Below, piece by piece: positions 30,640-39,766 of a stretch of DNA of 64,000 nt. Under the pieces are notes generated by a model. It saw nothing but the letters and a program-made list of their open reading frames with translations. It did not search any database and had not been told where the DNA came from. The translations under genes and the position numbers were made by a program. Each line of letters opens with the position of its first letter. Within the stretch, counting starts at the first letter, position 1. Origin of the DNA: Goodfellowiella coeruleoviolacea (GTDB lineage Bacteria > Actinomycetota > Actinomycetes > Mycobacteriales > Pseudonocardiaceae); the NCBI RefSeq assembly GCF_024171785.1, contig NZ_JAMTCK010000023.1, forward strand, positions 1-64,000, in the 5' to 3' direction.

Positions 30640-32253
30640 TCAGTTGACGCAGCGGGTGCCGTCCGCGGTGAGCGGCGGGGTGTCGGTGGCGCTGGTCTGG
30701 TCGTTGCCCGTGCCGGCTGGTGGGTTCACCCCGGTGGTGTCGGCGGGCGCGCGGAGTCCGGCCGCGAAGTTCTGGACGTCCAGACCGGCGAAGTCGCTGC
30801 CGAGCACGACCCGCACCTGGCCGCTGGGCAGGCTCGGGTCCTCGGCCACCGGCACCTTCCCGGGCAGGGCAGCGGCCACCCGTTCCGCGTTGGCCTGCTC
30901 ACCGGGTGGGAACTGCACGACCGTGGTCTGGGTCGGCTCACCGCTGTCCGGGACACCCGGGCTGAAGCTCTTGGCCGTCAGCGAGTCCAGCACCCGCCTG
31001 GCCAGGTTCTCCACGCCCGCGGAGTTGCGGGTGTTGACGGTGATCGCGGAGTTGGGCACCTCGGTGCCGTGGTCACCGGAGGCTGGAGCGGTGTTGCTGT
31101 TGGACGGAGCGGTGGGGTCCTTCACCAGGTTGGTGATGAAGTCCTTCACCTCGTCGGTGTTGATGGAGAGCACGTTGCCGTCCGCGGTGTCCCTGGGCGG
31201 GCCCACCGGGATGGTCTGGAACTGGATGTTGCCCCCGACCAGGCCCTGCATCTGCTCGGCGAAGGTGAAGACGTTCCACCCCTCGCTGAGGATCACCGAC
31301 TTCTGGATGGCGGTGACCAACTCGCCGAGCTTGCTGGGGTTGGCCAGCGTGCCGGCGGAGAGGACCTTGTTGGCCAGCGCGCCGATGAACACCTGCTGGC
31401 GGACGATCCGGTCCAGGTCGCTGTGCGGCAGGTTGTCCCGCTGCCGCACGAACGCCAGTGCCTGGGCGCCCTCGATGGTCTGCCGGCCCGCCTGGAAGTT
31501 GGCCCCGGACTTGGGGTCGCTGGTCGGCGCGGCCAGGCAGACCTCGACACCACCGATGACCTTGGTGATCTCGTAGAAGCTGGCCAGGTTGACCTCGGCG
31601 TACCGGTCGATGGTGACCGAGCCGCCGGACAGCTGCTCGATGGTCTTGATCAGGGTCTTCCGACCCTCGGTCGCGGCCAGGTCGTTGATCTGCTTCTGGT
31701 CGGACATGCCCTGGTTGGCCAGGTCCCTGGCGGTGGTGTTGCGCTGCCGGGCGAACGCCGAGTTGAGCTTGTGCTTGCCGAACCCGTTGGCGATCTGCAC
31801 GTAGGAGTCGCGCGGGAACGAGATGGCCACGGCCCTGGTGCCGTCGACCGGGATGTGCACCAGGATCATCGTGTCGGTGTTCTGCTCGCCCTCGTACTTG
31901 CCGGCGTGCAGCATGTCCAGCACCTCGCGGGGCAGCGGGTTGCCCTGCGCGTCGGTCCGACTGTCCACACCGACCAACAGGATGTCGACCGCACCGTCCA
32001 ACGGCTTGGGCCGGTTGGCCACGGTCTGCTCGATCACGTTGGTGGTGACCATGTGCTCGTCCAGGTCGCGCGCGGCGTCCCAGCCGTAGTAGCTGACCGC
32101 GAGCACGCTCACGGACACCAGTGCGACGACCGTCTGTCCAAATCGCAGTACGACGCGGGCCACGATTCCCCGCCTGCCCCGCCGGCTGGCTGGTAACGCG
32201 GGCCTGTCACCTGATCCGAAATCCCCCAGATCCACGGGCGGACTGTCGTCCAC
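30640..32253 (-). CDS. LytR-CpsA-Psr (LCP) family glycopolymer ligase with LytR_C domain, copy 2
   Basis: A 537-residue LCP protein: short cytoplasmic part, membrane helix (VVALVSVSVLAVSYYGW, about residues 37-55), external LCP domain (DILLVGVDSRTDAQG, MILVHIPVDGTRAVAISFP, RDSYVQIANG, LAFVRQRDNLPHSDLDRIVR) and a C-terminal LytR_C domain (about residues 390-500, ITVNTRNSAGVENLARRVLD). Like copy 1 it should attach envelope glycopolymers to peptidoglycan. GTG 32251-32253 is chosen because GGGAGGAG lies 5-6 nt upstream; ATG 32302-32304 is an in-frame alternative without such a site. It diverges from rmlB, whose pathway makes a sugar of the polymer linker. Confidence 0.9.
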   Translation of the reverse strand: MDDSPPVDLGDFGSGDRPALPASRRGRRGIVARVVLRFGQTVVALVSVSVLAVSYYGWDAARDLDEHMVTTNVIEQTVANRPKPLDGAVDILLVGVDSRTDAQGNPLPREVLDMLHAGKYEGEQNTDTMILVHIPVDGTRAVAISFPRDSYVQIANGFGKHKLNSAFARQRNTTARDLANQGMSDQKQINDLAATEGRKTLIKTIEQLSGGSVTIDRYAEVNLASFYEITKVIGGVEVCLAAPTSDPKSGANFQAGRQTIEGAQALAFVRQRDNLPHSDLDRIVRQQVFIGALANKVLSAGTLANPSKLGELVTAIQKSVILSEGWNVFTFAEQMQGLVGGNIQFQTIPVGPPRDTADGNVLSINTDEVKDFITNLVKDPTAPSNSNTAPASGDHGTEVPNSAITVNTRNSAGVENLARRVLDSLTAKSFSPGVPDSGEPTQTTVVQFPPGEQANAERVAAALPGKVPVAEDPSLPSGQVRVVLGSDFAGLDVQNFAAGLRAPADTTGVNPPAGTGNDQTSATDTPPLTADGTRCVN

Positions 32254-32499
32254 TGCCGCTCCTCCCGGACGCGCTGATGAGGCACCTCTGGCCGCCGCTT
32301 CCATCGACCCGATGAGTCGGCCCGCCGACGTGGCCAATCCCGGACAGCGTAATCGTGCCCGCGTTGCGTGCTTGTGTGTTGTCCCACTTAAAAGACGCGG
32401 ACGGGGCGTGAGGAGGTTGCCGGGGGCATGACAGACTCGGTGCGGAACACGGCGAACCAACGCGGGGCAGTTGAGTCGGACCGGTCGGAGGACAGTCGC

Positions 32500-33492
32500 A
32501 TGCGGGTGCTGGTAACGGGTGGAGCCGGGTTCATCGGTTCACACTACGTGCGGGAACTGGTGGGAAACGGTTACTCCGAGTACGCGGGGTCCGAGGTGGT
32601 CGTGCTGGACAAGCTGACCTACGCCGGCAACCGGGCCAACCTCGCGCCCGTCGAGGACAGCCCCCGGCTGCGGTTCGTGGAGGGTGACATCCGGGACGCC
32701 AGCCTGGTCGAGCAGGTGATGGCCGGGGTCGACGTGGTCGTCCACTTCGCGGCCGAGTCGCACGTCGACCGGTCCATCCTGGGCGCCGCCGACTTCGTGT
32801 CGACCAACGTGGTGGGCACGCAGACGCTGCTGCAGGCCGCGCTGGACGCCGGAGTGGGCAAGTTCGTGCACGTGTCCACCGACGAGGTGTACGGCTCGAT
32901 CGAGCAGGGCTCGTGGCCCGAGGATCACCCGTTGCGGCCGAACTCGCCGTACTCGGCGTCCAAGGCGTCCTCGGACCTGCTGGCGCTGGCCTACCACCGC
33001 ACCCACGGCCTGCCGGTGTGCGTGACCCGCTGCTCCAACAACTACGGGCCGTACCAGTTCCCGGAGAAGGTCATCCCGCTGTTCGTGACCAACCTGCTGG
33101 ACGGCAGGAAGGTCCCGCTCTACGGCGACGGCCTGAACGTGCGGGACTGGCTGCACGTGGCCGACCACTGCCGGGGGATCCAGCTGGTCGCGGAGCGTGG
33201 TCGTCCGGGCGAGATCTACAACATCGGCGGTGGCACCGAACTGACCAACCGGGAGCTGACCGAGCGGCTGCTCGCCGCGACCGGCGCGGACTGGTCCATG
33301 GTGGAGCCGGTGGCCGACCGCAAGGGCCACGACCGCCGCTACTCGGTGGACATCACCAAGATCAGCACCGAGCTGGGTTACCGCCCGCAGGTCCCGTTCG
33401 AGGAGGGCCTGGCCGGGACCGTGGCCTGGTACCGGGACAACCGGCAGTGGTGGGAGCCGCTCAGGCAGCGGGCCGCCCTGGTGACCGGCTGA
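32500..33492 (+). CDS. rmlB: dTDP-glucose 4,6-dehydratase
   Basis: A 330-residue extended SDR enzyme converting dTDP-glucose to dTDP-4-keto-6-deoxyglucose, step two of dTDP-rhamnose synthesis. It shows the NAD-binding VTGGAGFIGSHYV, the catalytic Thr-Asp-Glu (HVSTDEVYGSIEQG), Tyr-x-x-x-Lys in YSASKASSD (Tyr about residue 151), and the substrate region CSNNYGPYQFPEKVIPLF. ATG 32500 follows GGAGGA by 6-7 nt; an ATG at 32428 would add 24 poorly conserved residues. rmlD follows after 25 bp, so both are one unit. Confidence 0.95.
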   Translation: MRVLVTGGAGFIGSHYVRELVGNGYSEYAGSEVVVLDKLTYAGNRANLAPVEDSPRLRFVEGDIRDASLVEQVMAGVDVVVHFAAESHVDRSILGAADFVSTNVVGTQTLLQAALDAGVGKFVHVSTDEVYGSIEQGSWPEDHPLRPNSPYSASKASSDLLALAYHRTHGLPVCVTRCSNNYGPYQFPEKVIPLFVTNLLDGRKVPLYGDGLNVRDWLHVADHCRGIQLVAERGRPGEIYNIGGGTELTNRELTERLLAATGADWSMVEPVADRKGHDRRYSVDITKISTELGYRPQVPFEEGLAGTVAWYRDNRQWWEPLRQRAALVTG

Positions 33493-33517
33493 GGCGACAG
33501 AAGACCGGGGAGACGTG

Positions 33518-34441
33518 GTGGACACGGCTGGACTGGCGCTGCTCGTGCCCGGCGGACGCGGGCAGTTGGGCAGCGACCTGGCCGCGGCGGCCGGTGGCGC
33601 GGACCTGGTGCACGCGCCCGGCTCGGCGGAACTCGACATCACCGACGCGCAGGCGGTGGCCGACGCGGTCGCCGCGTTGGCGGCCGCCGCCCGGGACGAG
33701 CAACTGCGACCGGTGGTGATCAACGCGGCCGCCTACACCGCGGTGGACGCGGCCGAGTCCGATGTGGACGCGGCGTTCGCGGTCAACGCCGAGGGGCCGG
33801 CGCTGCTGGCCCGCGCCTGCGCGGCCGAGGGCGTGCCGCTGCTGCACGTGTCCACCGACTACGTCTTCCCCGGCACGGCGGAGCGGCCCTACGAGCCCAC
33901 CGATCCGACCGGCCCGGACACCGTGTACGGGCGCAGCAAGCTCGCCGGTGAACAGGCGGTGCTGGCTGGCACGGCGGCGTCCTGGGTGGTGCGCACCGCG
34001 TGGGTGTACGGCGCGCGGGGCGGCAACTTCGTGAAGACCATGGCGCGCCTGGAACGGGAGCGCGACCAACTGTCCGTTGTGGACGACCAATGTGGATCGC
34101 CGACGTGGTCGGCGGACCTGGCCGCCGGCCTGCTGGAGCTGACCGGGCTCATCGCCTCCGGGCGCGGCCCGGCGCGGCGGGTGCTGCACTGCACCGGCGG
34201 CGGCCAGACCACCTGGTGCGGGTTCGCCCGCGCGGTGTTCGAGGAACTCGGTGCCGACCCCGGGCGGGTGCGGCCGTGCGCCACCGAGGACTTCCCCCGG
34301 CCGGCGCCGCGTCCGGCCTACTCGGTGCTCTCGCCGGCGGCCTGGCAGGCGGCCGGCCTGACCCCGCTGCGGCCGTGGCGGCAGGCCCTGGCCGCCGCGT
34401 TCACCAGCCACGGTGACGTGCTGCGGGGCGCCGCGGGGTGA
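33518..34441 (+). CDS. rmlD: dTDP-4-dehydrorhamnose reductase
   Basis: A 307-residue SDR enzyme that makes dTDP-L-rhamnose with NAD(P)H, the donor used by WbbL-type transferases. The N-terminal nucleotide loop is LLVPGGRGQLGSDLA; further motifs are INAAAYTAVDAAESD, LHVSTDYVFPG, the catalytic Tyr-x-x-x-Lys in YGRSKLAGEQ, and VRTAWVYGARGGNFVKTM. Two GTG codons stand in tandem at 33515 and 33518. GGGGAG spacing favours the second. Rv3266c holds the same position in M. tuberculosis. Confidence 0.94.
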   Translation: MDTAGLALLVPGGRGQLGSDLAAAAGGADLVHAPGSAELDITDAQAVADAVAALAAAARDEQLRPVVINAAAYTAVDAAESDVDAAFAVNAEGPALLARACAAEGVPLLHVSTDYVFPGTAERPYEPTDPTGPDTVYGRSKLAGEQAVLAGTAASWVVRTAWVYGARGGNFVKTMARLERERDQLSVVDDQCGSPTWSADLAAGLLELTGLIASGRGPARRVLHCTGGGQTTWCGFARAVFEELGADPGRVRPCATEDFPRPAPRPAYSVLSPAAWQAAGLTPLRPWRQALAAAFTSHGDVLRGAAG

Positions 34442-34544
34442 CCGTGTTCAGCTGGTGAACAGCCACCGGTGCGCGACGGGCCCGGCCGCGGCGGGCGGTG
34501 CCGGCGCCTCGGCGGGGGCAACGCGGGTGACGACCCGGTGACCC

Positions 34545-34712
34545 GGTACGGGTCTGCACCCGAATGTCGTAATCCTGAGCCGGCTGAGCCAGGAGTTATC
34601 CACAGCGTGGTGAGTTGTCCACAGGCCTGATCGGTGTGCTGGGCTTCGCCGGGGGTGGTGGGTAGGCTGGTCCAGGGGACGCCCCCCTGGGAGGGCGGGG
34701 GTGCGCCTGGGG
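34545..34712 (+). repeat. Dispersed DnaA-box/TAGGCT element, copy D
   Basis: TTATCCACA (34596-34604) and TTGTCCACA (34615-34623) are 19 bp apart. TAGGCT (34663-34668) follows after exactly 39 bp, then CCAGGGGACGCCCCCCTGGG and GAGGGCGGGGG. The 34442-35006 interval contains this element and the 21-bp repeat and no supported gene. Confidence 0.85.
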
Positions 34713-34939
34713 CGGTCAATGTGGAGTTTGCCCCGGCTGGACCCCGGGTGAGTTGGGTGGACGTGTTCCTGGCGGGGGCGCCACGCCGCGGTTCCCGGCA
34801 TCCGCCGTTCTGCTCGCGGTGATCAAAGCCCGTCTCCTGACCGCCACCGACCGGCGCACGGGCTGCGCCGGCTCACCGAGTCTCCTGGCCCTGATCAGCG
34901 CGTCACCCGTCTCCGGTCTCGATCCCCCGGTCCCGGTCC

Positions 34940-35002
34940 CCCGCGCGGCGGTCACCGGTCCCCGGGCGGCGGTCACCGGTCCCCGGGCGGCGGTCACCGG
35001 TC
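34940..35002. repeat. 21-bp tandem repeat, three units
   Basis: CCCGGGCGGCGGTCACCGGTC (first unit CCCGCG) repeats at 34940, 34961 and 34982, and a partial unit runs into the stop codon of the next minus-strand gene at 35007. Confidence 0.85.
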
Positions 35003-35006
35003 CCCG

Positions 35007-36092
35007 TCACCGGGCGGCGGCGCGGCGGTAGGCGGCGATGGTGGTCTCGGCGCAGCGCAGCCAGGTGAACTCGGCGGCGTGCGAGCGGCGCGCGGCCTTG
35101 TCCTGGAAGGACGGCTCGGTCTCCACGCCCCGCACCAGCGCGGCGGACAACGCGTCCACGTCCCCGACCGGAACGTGGATGGCGTGGCCGCCGGCCACCT
35201 CGCGCAGCGCGGGCACGTCCGAGCACACCACGGTCACGTGGCAGGCCAGCGCCTCCAGCACGGGCAGGCCGAACCCCTCGTCGCGGGACGGCAGCACCAG
35301 CGCGGCGGCCCCGGCCACCACGCTGCGCAGGTCCACATCGGACAGGTAGCCGGTGCGCAGCACCCGCTCGTCCCGGCTGGGCTGGCCCGGGCCGACCAGC
35401 ACCAGCGGCGGCAGCTCCGGCGCTGCCGCGTGCGCGCGCAGCAGGTTCGGCAGGCCCTTGCGCGGGCCGTTGTCCCCCACGTACAGCAGGTACTCGTGGG
35501 GCAGGCCCAGCCGGCGGCGCAGCGGCTCGGCGGGCGGGCGCGCCGCGAACCACGCCGGGTCGACGCCGAGCGGGGTCACCACCACCCGGTCCTCGGGCAC
35601 GCCGAGCCGGTCGACCACCACGTCGGCCACGGCCCTGGTGGGTGTGCACACCACCGCGGCCCGCTTGGCCGAGCGGCGCACCAGCGCGGGCAGTTCCCGC
35701 TCCTGCGCGGGCAACTCGTCCGGGGCGTCCAAGAAGGCCAGGTCGTGCACGGTCACCACGCCACCGGCCCGGAGTGCCGGCGGCAGCACGAAGTTGGTGG
35801 CGTGCACCACATCGGCCAGCCCGGCCAGGAACTCCACCGGTGGGAACGCCGCGCGCAGCCAGCAGCGGCGCAGCAGCCGGGCCGACGCGGGCAGGCCCCG
35901 GGCGCGCACCTCGTGCGGCAGCACAGACCGCAGTTCCCGCCAGCCGCGGATGGTGAACGCCACCGCGCGCACGTCCACCTCGGGGGTGGACGCCAGTTCC
36001 TCGGCCAGCGCCGCGGTGTAGCGGCCGATGCCGGTGCGGTGTCCCAGCAGCGGGGTGCCGTCCAGCAGCACCCGCAGTCGCCGGCTAGCCAC
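35007..36092 (-). CDS. Glycosyltransferase family 4 protein
   Basis: A 361-residue GT-B-fold enzyme. The N-terminal acceptor half begins RVLLDGTPLLGHRTGIGRYT; the donor-binding half shows LLYVGDNGPRKGLPNLLRAH and the conserved acidic motif LPSRDEGFGLPVLEALAC (Glu-x7-Glu). Such enzymes use NDP-sugars to extend lipid-linked or polysaccharide acceptors; the sugar is not evident. Its GTG start overlaps the end of the upstream two-domain glycosyltransferase by 8 bp, so the pair is co-translated. Confidence 0.88.
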   Translation of the reverse strand: MASRRLRVLLDGTPLLGHRTGIGRYTAALAEELASTPEVDVRAVAFTIRGWRELRSVLPHEVRARGLPASARLLRRCWLRAAFPPVEFLAGLADVVHATNFVLPPALRAGGVVTVHDLAFLDAPDELPAQERELPALVRRSAKRAAVVCTPTRAVADVVVDRLGVPEDRVVVTPLGVDPAWFAARPPAEPLRRRLGLPHEYLLYVGDNGPRKGLPNLLRAHAAAPELPPLVLVGPGQPSRDERVLRTGYLSDVDLRSVVAGAAALVLPSRDEGFGLPVLEALACHVTVVCSDVPALREVAGGHAIHVPVGDVDALSAALVRGVETEPSFQDKAARRSHAAEFTWLRCAETTIAAYRRAAAR

Positions 36093-38610
36093 GGGAGCCC
36101 CGGCGCAGCTTCTCCCCGGCCACCCGGCGCAGCCGCCCAGCCGCCCGTCTGGCCAGCTCGGTGGGGCCGCCCGCGTCCAGGTACTCCTTGATCAGCCCGA
36201 GGTCGCGGCGCACCAGGCCGGCCGTGGACAGCGGCGCGTTGCGCACCAGCGGCGCGGAACCCGGCAACCGGTCCGCCGCCGGCCGGGGGTCGCGGCAGAA
36301 CTCGACCAGCGGGCTGAGCACCGTCTCCCAGGTGAACCGCTCGCGCACCACGGCGATGCGGTCCCGGCAGGCCGCGGCGAACGCCGTGTCGTAGAGAACC
36401 CGGCCCAGGGCGGCGGCCAGCGCGTCCGGGTCCTCCGGCGGCACCACCACGCCCAGTTCCTCGCGGCGCACCAGGTCGGCGAACGAGTCACCGTCGGTGG
36501 TGACGATGGGCAGCCCGGCCCACAGGTAGTCGAGCACCCGGGTGCGGAACGCGAACGTGGTCTCCACGTGCTCGAAGTGCGTTGTCACCCCGCAGTCCGC
36601 GTCCAGCAGCCAGTTCTGCCGCTCGGTGTAGGGCACCCAGGTCTCGTTGAAGAACACGTGCCGGTCGACCAGGTCGAGCCGCTGCGCCAGCGACCGGGTC
36701 TGGCCGGCGATGTCCATGTCCGGCACTTCCGGGTTGGGGTGGCGCATGCCGAGGAACACCAGGCGCAGGTCGTCGTGGTCGACGCGGAGCCGGTCCACCG
36801 CGCGGATCAGGGTCAGCGGATCGAACCAGCTGTACACGCCACCCGCCCAGAGCACCACCCGGTCGTGCTCGCCCACGCCCGGCAGGGTGGCGCGCAGGCC
36901 CGGCCCGGTGCGCTGCGGCGGCTTGCCGGGCAGGCCGAACGGGACCACGCTGAGCAGCGACCGCACGGTCGGGTCCGCGTCGTACACCGACGGGGTGAGC
37001 CGGCCGAGCGACGCCAGGTGCCCCAGCCAGAAGTGGCGCTGCCGCTCGGACGCGCACAGGAAGAAGTCGCCCCGGCGCAGCTGGGTGTTGAGCACCCGGG
37101 TGACCCCGGCCAGGTCCAGTTCACGCTGCTCGTCGGTGTCGTCCTTGCCCTGCTCCAACAGCTCCAGGTGCATGGGGTCGTACACGTCGCACACCACGAT
37201 CTTGGTGGAGCTGGTGCTCTTCAGCGACGGCACCATCTCCAGCACGTGGCCCTGCAACACCACCACGTCGGCCCAGTCCACGTGCGCGGGCAGCTCCCTC
37301 GGCCTGGCCTGGGCCACGGCGAAGCCGGCCTCGGGCGGGTCGCAGCGCGGGTTCACCGTGACCAGCCGCACCTCGTGCTCACCGGACAGCACGTCCGCCA
37401 TGTTCCAGGCGCGGATCGCCGGACCGGCCATCCGCGGCGAGATCGCGTCACCGGTGATCACCAGCACGCGGCGGGGCCGGCCGAACGTGCCGTCCAGGCC
37501 GAACGCGTCCACCAGGATGTCGTGCGCGGCCAGGTAGCGGGGCAGCGGATAGGCCGGCTCCAGCGCCTTGCGCATCAACGGCACCAGGTCGGCGTCGGTG
37601 CGCCGGCGGGCCGCCTGCTCGACCGCGCGCGCCGCGGTCAGCTCGGGCAGCAGCTCCACGAACTGGTCGATGGCCAGGAACCCGGCCAGCGCGGTGCGGG
37701 CGATGGTCACGTCACCGGTGTCGCCGGCCGGGTCGGCCGGCCGGCGGGTGATCTCCAGCTGGGTGGGGTCGATGTCGCCGCGCGCGGTGGCCCGGCGCAC
37801 GGCCAGGGCCAGGGCGGCCGGCAGCACCCGGCCCAGGTTGTCGTCGGAGAGGTTCTTGTAGAGCGCGGCCAGGGCGTTGCGCTCCAACAGGTACAGCTCG
37901 CGGCTGTTGTCCGCGCCGTCCACCTTGGCCATGGACGCGTGGTGGCGGTGGTAGGTCAGCGAGGTCGGCTCGTAGCGCACCCGCCAGCCGCGCAGGTTCA
38001 GCCGCCAGCCCAGGTCCACGTCCTCGTAGAACATGAAGAAGCGGTCGTCGAAGCCGCCCACCTCGCGGTAGACCTCGGCCCGCACGAACAGCGCCGAGCC
38101 GGTGCCGAACAGCACGTCGCGCGGGGTGTCGTGGCTGCCGTCGTCCACGCTGCCCGCGTGCCGCTTGTAGCCCATGCCGAACCAGGTCAGCCCGCCGTCG
38201 ACGAAGTCGACCACCCGGCCGTCCCAGTCGAGCACCTTGCTGGCCACGGCCGCGACCGTGGGCTCGGCGCGCAGCACCCGCACGGCGGCCGACACCCAGT
38301 CCCGGTGCGGGCGGGCGTCGTTGTTGAGGAAGGCCAGCACCTCGCCGGTGGCGTGGCGCACCCCCAGGTTGCAGCCGCCGGCGAAGCCCAGGTTGGTGTC
38401 GGACTCGATCACCTCGACCTGGTCGACGGCCTGCCTGATCCGCTCGGCGCTGCCGTCACCCGAGGCGTTGTCCACGCAGATGACCTGCAGTTTCTCCGCT
38501 GGGTAGGCCAGTTGTTCGCGGATGGCCCGCAGGCAGGTCACGGTGTCGTCGGCACCGCGGTAGTTCACCACGATGACCGACACCCTTGGCAACGCCGCAC
38601 CCTCCGGCAC
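36085..38610 (-). CDS. Two-domain glycosyltransferase: GT2 fused to GT4-like domain
   Basis: An 841-residue protein. Residues about 8-270 are a GT2 (GT-A) domain with VSVIVVNYRGADDTVTCL, VDNASGDGSAERI, TNLGFAGGCNLGVRHA, FLNNDARPHRDW (DxD-like) and FMFYEDVDLGWRLNLRGW, a layout like rhamnosyltransferases. A helical linker (about 270-390) joins it to a GT-B domain (about 390-760) with VLVITGDAISPRMAGPAIRA, LWAGGVYSWFDPLTLIRAV, VPYTERQNWLLDADCGVTTH and a degenerate acidic motif. Two sugars may therefore be added in sequence by one chain. The gene heads an operon with the GT4 gene below. Confidence 0.87.
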   Translation of the reverse strand: MPEGAALPRVSVIVVNYRGADDTVTCLRAIREQLAYPAEKLQVICVDNASGDGSAERIRQAVDQVEVIESDTNLGFAGGCNLGVRHATGEVLAFLNNDARPHRDWVSAAVRVLRAEPTVAAVASKVLDWDGRVVDFVDGGLTWFGMGYKRHAGSVDDGSHDTPRDVLFGTGSALFVRAEVYREVGGFDDRFFMFYEDVDLGWRLNLRGWRVRYEPTSLTYHRHHASMAKVDGADNSRELYLLERNALAALYKNLSDDNLGRVLPAALALAVRRATARGDIDPTQLEITRRPADPAGDTGDVTIARTALAGFLAIDQFVELLPELTAARAVEQAARRRTDADLVPLMRKALEPAYPLPRYLAAHDILVDAFGLDGTFGRPRRVLVITGDAISPRMAGPAIRAWNMADVLSGEHEVRLVTVNPRCDPPEAGFAVAQARPRELPAHVDWADVVVLQGHVLEMVPSLKSTSSTKIVVCDVYDPMHLELLEQGKDDTDEQRELDLAGVTRVLNTQLRRGDFFLCASERQRHFWLGHLASLGRLTPSVYDADPTVRSLLSVVPFGLPGKPPQRTGPGLRATLPGVGEHDRVVLWAGGVYSWFDPLTLIRAVDRLRVDHDDLRLVFLGMRHPNPEVPDMDIAGQTRSLAQRLDLVDRHVFFNETWVPYTERQNWLLDADCGVTTHFEHVETTFAFRTRVLDYLWAGLPIVTTDGDSFADLVRREELGVVVPPEDPDALAAALGRVLYDTAFAAACRDRIAVVRERFTWETVLSPLVEFCRDPRPAADRLPGSAPLVRNAPLSTAGLVRRDLGLIKEYLDAGGPTELARRAAGRLRRVAGEKLRRGSRG

Positions 38611-38802
38611 TGCGGCCTCCTCTCGCCCGGTTCGTTTGCGTGCCTAAGCCTGCCCGATGCGTGTCGTGCGACCACGCCGACGGGGGCAGGTAACCGTCCG
38701 AAGCGGGTACGGCAGCACAATCCTCCCAGGTTGACCCTTTCGGAGGGAACCTGAGCTACCCATTGTGACGTCTGACCGGACGAACGACACGGAGGCGAAG
38801 AC

Positions 38803-39369
38803 ATGCAGCCAGGCCGTCATGACGGACTGAACCCCGACGCCATCGTGCGTCATTTGCAGGAGCAAGCCGACGACCTGATGCGTCGCTCGCAGCAGATGCA
38901 GGAGGAGATCGCACAGGCCAGCGCCACGGTCACGTCCCAGGACGGGGCGGTCACCGTCACGGTCGCGCCCAACGGCGCCGTGCAGAACATCGCGTTCTCG
39001 CCGAGGGCCACCGGTCTGTCCCACGTGGCCCTGGGCCAGGTGGTGATGAGCACGCTGCGGACCGCCCAGCAGCAGGTGGCGAACAAGATCGCCACCGCCA
39101 TCGAGCCCCAGCTCGGCGGCACCGAGGCCATGGACTTCCTGCGCAGCTTCATGCCCAGCCCGGACGAGCAGCAGCCGGGTCAGCCCGGACCGGCTGGCCA
39201 GCCGGGTCAACCGGGTCAACCGGGTCAGTTCGGCCAGCCAGGACAGCCGGGTCAGCCGGGGCGGCCCGGGCAGGCGGGCCAGCCGGGGTGGCAGTCCAAC
39301 ACCGCGCGCCGACCCGCCCCCCGGCCAGGCGATGACGACGACGAGGGCTTCGGCTCGGTCCTGCACTGA
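38803..39369 (+). CDS. YbaB/EbfC-family protein with PGQ-repeat tail (second T7SS cassette)
   Basis: A 188-residue protein. Residues 1-120 form a YbaB/EbfC-like domain (DDLMRRSQQMQEEIAQASA, VTVAPNGAVQNIAFSPRA, VVMSTLRTAQQQVANKIA). The tail repeats GQPGQPGQ-type units and ends acidic (GDDDDEGFGSVLH), recalling the acidic tail of the YbaB-like protein of the first cassette. It starts at ATG 38803 after GGAGG and heads the cassette 38803-41103. Confidence 0.75.
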   Translation: MQPGRHDGLNPDAIVRHLQEQADDLMRRSQQMQEEIAQASATVTSQDGAVTVTVAPNGAVQNIAFSPRATGLSHVALGQVVMSTLRTAQQQVANKIATAIEPQLGGTEAMDFLRSFMPSPDEQQPGQPGPAGQPGQPGQPGQFGQPGQPGQPGRPGQAGQPGWQSNTARRPAPRPGDDDDEGFGSVLH

Positions 39370-39466
39370 CCGGGCCCGGGGCCGACGGGCCCGACAGGGG
39401 GGTGGCCCGCGCCCGCGGGCCGGCAGCACATGCAGCACGCTGGGGGAGCACAAGAAGAGGTGAACT

Positions 39467-39766
39467 GTGGGGTTCGACGTAGTTCCCGACGAGCTGCGGA
39501 CCTTCGCGTCCGGGCTCAAGGACCGGGGTGGCCAGGTCGGTGAGGTGGCCACCGCCGCCGACGGGGTGAGTCTGGGGGTCGACACCTTCGGGGTGATCGG
39601 CCAGATCTTCGTGGGCAGCGCCAAACAGGCCGCGGGCGAGGCGGCCGCCGGGCTCAAGGCGCTGTCCGAAACCCTCGCCGACGACGGCGACAACACCAAC
39701 GCCACCGCCGACACCTACGCCGACACCGACGACGGCAACGCGAGCGGACTGGGAGGCAAGGCCTGA
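39467..39766 (+). CDS. EspC/DUF2580-like type VII secretion target
   Basis: A 99-residue protein with the DUF2580 (EspC-like) pattern: an opening GFDVVPDELRTFASGLKDRG, one long helix, then AAGLKALSETLADDGD. These small proteins are exported by ESX systems or act as secretion partners. GTG start 39467 has GAGG upstream. Its stop overlaps the next start (TGATG), so it is coupled to the putative effector. Confidence 0.77.
   Translation: MGFDVVPDELRTFASGLKDRGGQVGEVATAADGVSLGVDTFGVIGQIFVGSAKQAAGEAAAGLKALSETLADDGDNTNATADTYADTDDGNASGLGGKA

Noticed and set aside
32428..32499. N-terminal extension of rmlB from ATG 32428
   Set aside because: The 24 extra residues are polar and precede the Rossmann strand by more than homologues allow; ATG 32500 has a good ribosome site.
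36028..38754. Plus-strand open frame of 908 codons opposite the two-domain glycosyltransferase
   Set aside because: It is a shadow of a well-supported gene on the other strand; the translation is low-complexity His/Gln/Val/Arg.
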